A program made the position numbers and the translations under genes. Source: Polytrichum commune (lineage: Eukaryota > Streptophyta > Polytrichopsida > Polytrichales > Polytrichaceae). From it: 60,000 nucleotides of DNA. The notes under the pieces were generated by a model that made no database searches, had not been told where the DNA came from, and was given only the letters and a program-made list of their open reading frames with translations. Location: positions 34,256,440 through 34,316,439 of the forward strand of contig OX485807.1 in assembly GCA_950295325.1 (NCBI GenBank), in the 5' to 3' direction. Of this stretch, positions 33,160-41,735 are shown in pieces; position 1 is the first letter of the stretch; each line of letters opens with the position of its first letter.

Positions 33160-34540
33160 ATACATCATAATATGATGTCTGAAAATGCATGCTATACTCA
33201 TAGAAACAGCGGTAGGTGGTATAAGCATGAAATGAAGAGAGTGACCCAGGAAATCCAATAATTGTAGATTTTAGGGGGTCCTAATGAGCACTGGCAATAA
33301 CTTAGGTCTCTTTATCATTATACGAGTTTTTAAATACGTCATATGATTTTCTGAAGTGGCTAGGGATTTGTGGTGTCTACTAACGTAAACCCATCCATTA
33401 GGAAGGTTAATAAATGCAGCGAATGCTTTATAGCATGAATATTTCCTATTTTGTATAATTTAGCTTTGAAAATGGCATCAGGGATATCCCATATTAGGGC
33501 CAAGTTCCATGTGCCGGTCCGGGTCCGTCTTTTTCAAAATAAATGGGTGGGCTGGTGAAAAGAGGGTGTTGCCATGTGCCCATCCTTCTCACCCACGGAC
33601 CGGTACCCCCCATGAATGGGTGTCCCACATTTTGTGTTGTGCAAGAACGGGTGCCAAAGGATTGGCGGTCCTAACGGTCACAAGAAGGACATGTGCCGGT
33701 TAGAAAGCTATGGTGACCGGATCAGCCGGTCACCTATGATACACCCCTTGGATACTAAAGGCCACTTTGTTCTTCTAGTCCCTTCTTTTGAGGAGTATTC
33801 CTAGGGAACGTGCATTTTAAGATGTTTTTAGAATCTAGATGACCTTTATTGCCGGTGACCTTCATAAAGTGTCATGTCTTATCACTCACCAAATTTAGTT
33901 AGAAAGTAGGAAATAAAAAAAAAACCGGCACCCCACATAGAAGTACCCCTCCATAAAATGGGTGACATCACCCATTTTTTGGATGATGTCGCCCGTTTCT
34001 CACCCATTTAAAAAACGGACCGGGACCATCACATGGAACTTGGCCCTTAGTCTAGTGGGATCTAGTTAGAATGGATCGGTCCTCAACCTTGTAAAGGATT
34101 TGTTTTTACTATAGTTCCTTCACCTTTGATGGATGATATCTGAAATGCATGCCTTACTTCCGTAAACAATGGTATAGCATGAAATGACGGAGAGTCCAAC
34201 AAATCCAATGAATGCAAATTTCAAGTTCTAATAAGCACTGCCAATACTTAAGCCTTTACATGAACATTCAAAAATATCATACGATTTATGAAATGGGCCA
34301 GGGATTCATGACGTCTACTTACACGAAAGGTGAAAATGCAGCGAACTATCCCATAGCACGAACGATATTATTTTAAGATGATTTGATGTTGAAATTGACC
34401 TCAAAGACCCCCAAACCGAGTCTAGTGAGGTACGTCTAGTTGAAATGAATCGGTCATCAACCTTGTAGCTAGGGACTTGGTTCTGCTAGAGCCCCTTCAT
34501 CCACGATGAATGAGTTTACATAAACGCAACAATGTAAGGG
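33160..34540. repeat. two tandem copies of a ~370-bp dispersed repeat, the first split by a MITE
   Basis: Copy 1 is about 33170-33496 plus 34050-34140; copy 2 is about 34140-34530. Shared blocks: 'tctgaaa(a)tgcatgc', 'agcatgaaatga', 'aaatccaat', 'ctaat(g/a)agcactg', 'tcaaccttgta' and 'ttcac/ccacgatg'. Copy 2 runs straight through the point where the MITE 33497-34046 sits in copy 1. A further fragment is at 25.6 kb. Confidence 0.65.
33497..34046. mobile_element. PIF/Harbinger-like MITE with TTA duplication, GGGCCAAGTTCCATG family
   Basis: A 550-base element with ends GGGCCAAGTTCCATGTGCCG and CACATGGAACTTGGCCC and subterminal inverted GGTCCGGGTCCG/CGGACCGGGACC. TTA flanks both sides (33494-33496 and 34047-34049). 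The neighbouring paralogous repeat gives the empty site. The 'cacccatttt' motif is repeated inside. Non-coding. Confidence 0.8.
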
Positions 34541-35035
34541 AAGCAACGATGATTAACGAAGATCACTCCACTTAATTATGAACCTCACCTCAAAACTTGT
34601 CTCATTGGATTCTTATCTAAATTGAACATTGTTCCAACACAAAAGCGTAAGGCTGATTTTGGACACATCTCTAATGATTCAATACCCTCAACGATTCAAC
34701 ATTCTCAATGATCCTAATGTGTTCCTAAGTTGTCCAAAAACTGCATGCAAAGATGTGTTGAAGATCCTATATCAATTAAGAACATGATCCACGAGAAACC
34801 AAAATAATAATAATAATAATAATAATAACAATGCACAAATGATTAAAAGGACGATTGTAGGTGCAGTTACCATACGTAAGTTACCGCAACTTGAGCGTTA
34901 CGGAAGTGATACTCTTCATTGTTTTCAGCCTGGCAAGAGGACAAGTGCAGTAAGTAACATATTCATTGTAATCGTGTTCTTAGCTTACTGCAGCAGCAAC
35001 GTAATGGTTGGCTTCAGGAAGACATAAAATGTCTA
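34541..35035. other. intergenic with (AAT)n
   Basis: An (AAT)n microsatellite at 34803-34828. An inverted pair TGCAGTAAG (about 34946) and CTTACTGCA (about 34984) lies just left of the mariner-like MITE. No gene is seen. Confidence 0.4.
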
Positions 35036-35095
35036 AGGTACACGGGTGTTATTCGGTTACTTGCCTATTCTTATTGTACTCCATCATCTTCTATG

Positions 35096-35359
35096 TATTA
35101 GGTAATCGTTTTATTGGAACCGGTTATCGGTGCAGAACCGGTTCTGCACCGATAACCGGTTCCAATAAAACGATTACCGGACGTAACCGGTTGGCCGCTT
35201 TGTTGAGCCGCGCAGGTGACCTAAACAGTGGGTCACCTGTCACCATAACCGATTTAGATGATCATAACCGGCTGGGATGTCGAGGTTATCGTTTGCAAAC
35301 CTGTGTGCTCATAACCAATCGTGTAGTGCCACCTCGGCGAAACAAAGCGGCCAACCGGT
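35096..35359. mobile_element. 264-bp insertion carrying palindromes
   Basis: The surrounding tandem unit reads 'catcttctatggatgag' in its other copies; here it is split after CTATG and resumes at 35360, with TATG on both sides (35092-35095 and 35360-35363), suggesting a 4-bp target duplication. The insert begins with a perfect 78-bp palindrome (35101-35178). Then come a 21-bp inverted repeat (35184-35204 against 35341-35361) and, inside that, a 9-bp hairpin (35213-35221 against 35231-35239). ATAACCG or CGGTTAT words recur throughout. It is GC-richer than its host. Class unknown. Confidence 0.7.
35101..35178. repeat. perfect 78-bp palindrome, no spacer
   Basis: The 39-base left arm (35101-35139), starting GGTAATCGTTTTATTGGAAC, is followed immediately by its exact reverse complement (35140-35178). 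Centre of symmetry is AACC|GGTT. The flanking bases (A at 35100, G at 35179) do not pair. Would extrude as a hairpin or cruciform. The open frame running through it (35008-35412) is not a gene. Confidence 0.95.
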
Positions 35360-35360
35360 T

Positions 35361-35950
35361 ATGGATGAGATTTACACCCAAGAATTTTTATGTTGCCATA
35401 GCAAATCTATGATGAAAACACAAATGAGATTGTAAATCAAGTCTCCCCTTCTTTAGTTGTGTTTGCCGGAAGTGCTTGTGTGTTGATTCCTTAGATGAAT
35501 CCACGTGTTGCCCCCCCCCCCCCCCCCTCCCTTTGTTTTGCCTATTCTTATTGTTCTCCATCATCTTCTATGGATGAGATTTATACCCGAGAATTTTTAT
35601 GTCACCATAGCAAATCTATGATGAAAACACAAATGAGATTGTAAATCAAGTCTCCCCTTCTTTAGTTGTGTTTGCCGGAAGTGCTTGTGTGTTGATTCCT
35701 TAGATGAATCCACGTGTTGCCCCCCCCCCCCCTCCCTTTGTTTTGCCTATTCTTATTGTTCTCCATCATCTTCTATGGATGAGATTTATACCCGAGAATT
35801 TTTATGTCGCCATAGCAAATCTATGATGAAAACACAAATGAGATTGTAAATCAAGTCTCCCCTTCTTTAGTTGTGTTTGCCGGAAGTGCTTGTGTGTTGA
35901 TTCCTTAAGATGAATCCACGTGTTTGCCCCCCCCTCCCCATCCATTTGTT
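35361..35950. repeat. three tandem copies of a ~205-bp unit with poly(C)
   Basis: Copies start at 35361, 35570 and 35774 with ATGGATGAGATTTA. They run through 'gcaaatctatgatgaaaacac', 'caagtctccccttctttagt' and 'gaatccacgtgtt(t)gc' into a poly(C) of 17, 13 and 8 bases and 'ttgttttg'. They are nearly identical, so the duplication is recent. Only mariner-like MITE copy B has them. Confidence 0.9.
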
Positions 35951-36234
35951 TTGATTATTGAGTCACTACTAGCATACGAGTTCTACGTAATCGTCCCGCG
36001 TCGATGAAAGACTAATGCAAATCTACCACTATGTTAGATTTGCTGATTTTTCAGTTACATAGGATAAGTTTCATGTGACGTAGGTCGATTGCCTAGGACT
36101 CATATGCTTGTAGTGCAATCTCGTTTAAACATGTGTCTTTATGGTGTTTGTTTTTGGATCCACATCTAACCATACACCATTCAAATTCAGACACATCTGA
36201 TCAAGAAAAGTAATGGAATAACATCTACATACCT

Positions 36235-37783
36235 TGCTCATATCTATTTGAGATTTCACTTTTATATTTTATGGAGTTGCATGAGACTTGAGAACTCAAA
36301 CTCTTTGCAAGCAAAAATGCGGTCTAAGTATGTGAGCCTGATGTGGCCATTCTTCTTAATTGGATGCCTCTATTCAAGTGGTAAGTATATGGCAAAGCTT
36401 GTAGTCAAGAGCAAGCACCAAATTGACACATGCCAAAGTGAAATTGACATAGTATGTCCTCAAGCTATAGACGTCTTTCTAGATTCAATAGTGAACATGA
36501 TTTGGAGGGCATATGTGCTCGTTTGATCGAAGATGAAGACAATCTTCACTTTGAACTCATAAGTTTTGCATCTCCACTCCAATTCTGAAACTTGAAATGA
36601 CTTTCTTTGTAATCCAAACTAACTAGATGAGAAGATTCTCACACAAATCCAACGGCCAAAATGTCTATGAAGTTGAAGATTGCCCACAATAGGGCCATGC
36701 ACCTTAAGACCTATTATAATTACATCAAAGATAATTGTCCGTTTAAAATGAGTAACCAAGTAAGGCATGCTTACCTTGACTAGGGTTGATATCCAGGGGT
36801 CTCCTAAAAGTTTAGTGACGCCATCCAATGCTTCTTTTGGACATGTTCACCTCCATTTCATTTGACAGGTTACTTTTTTTGTTTTTCAATGTGACGGACA
36901 ACATCAAAAACTACTTTCAAATGATAGGTTGAGAAAATCTTAATTTTTCACACAAAATTGAAGATCAAATCATATTCTTTCAAAAAAAAATGTAGAGAAG
37001 TTTGAACTTCTTACACTATTTAGTCCAAACTAAGAACTCTCTGATTCCTCATGTTGCGCCATTACTCAAATATTGCCCTCCAATCCATATTCTCCATCTC
37101 TGTCCCGCATAATGATACTCTTCGTCAAAGCATCCAAAGTGTCCAACTTCAATGAAGCATCACCCCACAACCACACAACTCCATAACCAAGAGAAGATAA
37201 TAAGAGAAACCGCAAAAAAGGAGGAGTTAAGGTCTCAGAGAGGAACAACAACAACCAAAGGGGAGAGTCGTAAACCATAGCCAAGCAGTAACAACAACCA
37301 AAGGAGGTCCTATTTCTAAGCAATTATGACACTGAAACATGGCAGCTTGTATATCACGGGATACAACATTGTTTGCCCATAATTATGAGATATGGTTGAC
37401 GGGTAATGGTTGAGGAGACCTTTCTTTCGAAGCTATGACATTTCTTTCTTTTTTCCTTTTCTTTTCATGCAACGGACATTTTTTCATATTCACTTTTCTT
37501 TCTACGGGAAAGATTAATTTAAGGCTTTACATGCCTTTCTTTTGGCTTGTGACAGGTGCAAAAACAAGCCTTTATGCCAGCATTCATCCCAGTCTATGGC
37601 ATGAGGGGAGCTTCATTGCACGACCAAAAAATTTGGTCACTTGTTCACTAACTTAATTTGCACAAATCAAAACGAGCCACATGGAAGAAGAGGACTGGCT
37701 AAACCCCTAAATTTGTTGAATAGGAGCTCTAATGCTGCACACAATGACACAGTGTTGCATGAAGAGCTGAGGAATCTCGTGTA
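36235..37783. other. intergenic, nothing recognised
   Basis: Short frames only (longest 92 codons, 36248-36526, +, no domain). A pyrimidine-rich run lies at 37441-37475. No gene is called. Confidence 0.4.
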
Positions 37784-38391
37784 AGGGTATGTGGGTGTAA
37801 TTCGGTTCATTTCATTATTATTCTCCATCTACTATTGATGAGATTTATGTTTTCAAATGTGTGTTGGACTAGCAAATCTATGATGAAACATCAACAAAAA
37901 CTACACTGATATGTGCAATTAGGTTGTCCCACACTAATATTTTTACAATCTACACTATTTTGAATGTTTACTACTCCAATAATAATATACCGTGATTTTA
38001 AATAAAAAAACTGTGGTTGTTGTATGGACGTGCAAACAAAGATATAAGTTTTTGTAATTTGGTTTTGACCCAAGGTGATTTGCATGGGTGAAGAGGCAAC
38101 CTATTTGCAAAGGCGACTGGATTGCACATACTAGTGTAGATTGAAAATCGGACCTTCATTGATTTAACTTATGGGTATTGGAAGTGCATGCTCCTGAACT
38201 AGATATATATGCGTCCTCCCAATTGTGTTCACTAATGAGTATGGAGTAGATGATAAAATTTGAAGACGTAGTAGAGTTTCTTTAAAACATGTGTCTTTGT
38301 GGTGTTTGTTCTTAGATCCTCACCTAACCACACACCAATCAATTATAGACGTCCGCTTAAGAAAGAGTAGCCAACTATCACCCACATACCT
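37784..38391 (+). mobile_element. mariner-like MITE, copy C
   Basis: Starts AGGGTATGTGGGTGTAATTC and ends CACCCACATACCT, with TA on both sides (37782-37783 and 38392-38393). At 608 bases it is the best-preserved copy of the family. Non-coding. Confidence 0.7.
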
Positions 38392-38399
38392 TAATGTGT

Positions 38400-40100
38400 A
38401 AAGCCTCCATGTGTGAAGGGGCTTGAGAGATCAATACCTAGAAGTGGTCCAATGTGAATGGGACCCAAAAAAATCTTTATTTGGAGATAGATTTTAGAGG
38501 CACATGGGGCGCTAGTGAAGTGAAGAGAAGGGGAGCAAGAGGTCATAGCAAGGCCATGAAGATGAAGTTGCCATTCCATAGCTCATGGTTGGGTGGTTCG
38601 TGCCACATAAACTCCTCTACATTGACATACTGTTACAGACAATGTGTTGGGGAGGCCTTGGGAACATAATGTTATGTTGTTGAGTACAATTGAGTATGGT
38701 GCACAAAACATGGTGGAGAGGGGCACAAACAACGTCCGGGAAGAATGGTCTGGTACAATGTGCAACGCCTCCATGTGCATGGGGCTTGAGTCACAATACC
38801 TAGAAGTGATCCAATGTGAATGTGACTGAGAAACTCTCCAGTTTGAAATAGACACTAGAGGCCGGTGGGGAGCTTGAGAAGAGAAGAGGAGGGGAGCAAG
38901 ATGTCATAATGCCTCCTTCATCTTCATGGTCTTGCTTTGAAACCTCCTCTCCATACGTCGTCATGGTTGGATGGTTTGCGCCACATATATTCCTCTAGAC
39001 TTACATATTGGTATAGAGATCATGTTGGAGAGGAATGGGGGTAGAATGGTATAATCTCAAGTAGGATCAAGCATTGTGCACGAGACGCATTGGAGAGGGG
39101 CATAAGCAAGGCTGATTTTTCACAAAGTTTTTGCCCGTCCACGTCCAAAAACCTTGAATTGAAAGGCAAAAAAATTTGCAACCCGTCCCAAAACTGGTAA
39201 TTTCTAAACCAACCCGTCCATGGAAAGGTTAAAGAAAAAACAACCCATCCCAAAACCGGTTTGAAAATAAAAAATACCCGTCCTGCAAGAGGTATAAATA
39301 AGTCTCTTACAATGTTGGTAAAGAAATTAGAAAAAAAATAAAAAAATAAAAAAATGTCGATATGTGACTGGTTGCACTTGGAAACAATAGGATCTTGACA
39401 AATTATGCCTTCAATGTTCGTTAGTCTTCTGTCTTTTGTTGTCGATTCTCATCTTTCCAGTACACCCCATTCTAAATTTTGTGGTTGATGAATTAATGTA
39501 TGCAGGTGAATCAAGCACTTCAAGATTGATATTTTGATTGGGTATTAATGATTTGATTGCATTATGCTTATAATCACATGTCATATATGGCATAATGTAA
39601 CTGATATTTGTACCATTTCTTTTTTTGGAAAAAAAATGTTATTTTTAGAAGCCGTCCACTAGAAATGTTTTTTTTTCATGAACATGTCCCTGGACATGTT
39701 AGGGACCTTGTGAAAGATCACCACTGGGCATAAGCAACATCCGGTGTAATGTGCAAGGCCTCCGTGTGAATGGGGTTTGAGTTACCATACCTAGATATGG
39801 TCCAATGTGAACGTGCCTGAGAAACTCTCTAATTTGAAATAAAAAATCAGAGGTCAGTGGGGAGATAGAGAAGAGAAGAGAAGAGAAGAGAAGAGGGGAG
39901 CAAGAGGTCACAATGCCTTCTTCATCTTCATAGTGTTCATCTCAAGCGTCCTCTCTATAGCTCATGGTTGGATGGTTTGCACCACATACACTCCTCTAGA
40001 CTCACAGATTGTTACAGACATTGCGTTGAAGAGGCATGGGAATAAAATTGTTATAATTTCAAGTACAATCAAGCATTTTGCACAAGATGGGGTCAAGAGG
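38400..40100. repeat. three tandem copies of a ~360-bp unit, interrupted once
   Basis: Copies at about 38400-38760, 38765-39109 and 39726-40100 share 'aatgtgaa(t/c)g', 'gaagagaag(a/g)gg', 'gagcaagaggtca', 'cttcatcttcat', 'catggttggatggttt', 'tcctctaga' and 'tggagaggggca'. A separate 616-base element separates copies 2 and 3. No shared open frame. Confidence 0.75.
39110..39725. mobile_element. Mutator-like non-autonomous insertion
   Basis: A 616-base insert splits a tandem unit. GGGCATAAGCAA occurs at 39098-39109 and again at 39726-39737. The ends GGCTGATTTTTCACAAAG and CTTGTGAAAGATCACC form an imperfect inverted repeat. A 9-12 bp duplication fits Mutator-type elements. The inside has repeated 'aacccgtccc' words and a scrap of the hAT-like family near 39356-39412. 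Non-coding. Confidence 0.65.
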
Positions 40101-40628
40101 GGCAGAGGCAGTGTCCATCAAGAAAGCTTCTGCCTACAAACCATCTCAGTTGCAGAAGTTGCGCTATGTTTGTTGAAGGAATGTTTGCAGGAAGAGGTGA
40201 AAATTCTCTCATACGGGAAATCATCTTCCATAACACACGAGTCGTCAAGATTGCAGCGTGATAAGGATTTAGGGTTTAAGGTTTATTCACCTTTGGCAGT
40301 TAGAGGAACAGTTACTGTATCTTCTCCCTCTCTGTAATCACTATTTTCCAGAGGTCCGAGCTCCTCACAATCCTTCCTACTACTACTCAGCCATCATCAA
40401 TTGTGTTGACACTTCACATAAGCTATCACAGCAGGAGCCACAGGAAGAGTGGGAGGGACAAGGCTGAGAGTGGTGATATCAGCCACCTAGCCCTTGGCCC
40501 TCTATAGGGCCTCTTCTGTGTGTTTCAGACTTAATGCAATTAACACACGAGGGCTCTGTCAAAAAATAACGAAATCTAACAAATGAGACAGTTCCCCATA
40601 TTTAGAATGCATAGATTATGGCACAAAC
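40101..40628. other. intergenic, nothing recognised
   Basis: One open frame, 39933-40337 (+), runs from the tandem repeat into this DNA and shows no domain. No other feature. Confidence 0.35.
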
Positions 40629-40854
40629 CACTGTCCGGGGAGAACTGGCAGCTAGTTACAGATGAACTGGTTGAGTTTGAGAAATAACCGGTTCAAGTTC
40701 GAGACTTCAGGAGAATTTACCGATAATTTTAGAGGAATCTGTAGAATATACCTCAAATGAATAAAGAAAAACCAGAAGATGTCAACATGTAACCGGTTGG
40801 ATTTAGAATCACTTGGATCTTGACCGATTATGCCCAAAAACTTCCCAGGCACTG
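40629..40854 (+). mobile_element. hAT-like MITE, copy at 40.6 kb
   Basis: Starts CACTGTCCGGGGAGAACTGG and ends AACTTCCCAGGCACTG. It is the inverted homologue of 26606-26813. The flanks GCACAAAC and (A)AACAAAC look like an eroded 8-bp duplication. Non-coding. Confidence 0.65.
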
Positions 40855-41735
40855 GAAACAAACCACTATGCACTGGAAACCACTCAGGCTAAGGGCAAAA
40901 ACTCTTATGATTTCTGAAAAATGAATCTCTCAATAGTCAGCTCTCTGAAGTTTTTTGCAGCAAGGCTTCATGTTCATTCCACCCACAAAGCTCATATGTG
41001 TTCCAGATCCATATTTCCCACCAATTATTGAGTACCAACCCCCTAACCCCTTTCCACCCTCAAGCATCGTCTCTCTCAAGGGTCGGTTGGCAGTGAAGAT
41101 ATATGGTTTTTGTGATGATATGTGAAGATCTCATGGACTTTATGCGTGAGATGAGCTTGCTGCCCTGAAAATTTCTCAAAGCCGATTATTGAGAGATTCC
41201 TGATTCTACATTGACCAAAAAATTTGAGTAATGATCACTGCAAAATTAAGGTCCTCAGAGAAAAGATGCTCTCAGAGTCCATGATGGATATCTATTTAAA
41301 TCTGGTTAATTCTCATCAACAACAGAAGTGAATCCGAAGTGTTTCTCAAACACCATCGATTTCCTGTTGCATGACATTCTCAGTTACGTACAAATATACA
41401 GATACTGGACAATGGTTTACACTAGCATGAATCAGAACATCAAAATTTACAATTCAACTTACAATTGAATGTTGCTCCATGCCCTCTTCAAATCTCTCAA
41501 CCACCCCTTTCTGTACTCCAAGGGAACAAGCAGAATTTCTGAGGACAAAAGAGGCGAAACTTGTAAGAATTGCACCAGCCTTGATTAGGAATACACTGGA
41601 ATTCCTGCTCTCTGCACTGGATCTTGGGACTACAAATGTTTGTCAAACTCAATGTACAACGCTATTCAACAAAAGTCAAAATTGACCTCAATCAAAATTG
41701 TGATTAACAAGTGACCTACAGTTCCTGTAAGTCTT
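40855..41735. other. 3' flank of PDV2
   Basis: Includes the probable 3' UTR of the minus-strand PDV2 gene near 41400-41735. No other gene or repeat is recognised. Confidence 0.4.

Larger units (their letters stand above)
35036..36234 (+). mobile_element. mariner-like MITE, copy B, expanded by tandem repeats and an insertion
   Basis: Starts AGGTACACGGGTGTTATTCG after TA and ends CATCTACATACCT before TG (an eroded TA). Internal blocks match copies A and C. It is about twice the length of copy C because one ~205-bp segment is present three times (35361-35950) and a 264-bp sequence is inserted at 35096-35359. Confidence 0.65.

Noticed and set aside
35008-35412. 134-codon frame across the palindrome
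   Set aside because: It crosses the MITE end, the insertion and both palindrome arms; composition is set by the repeats.
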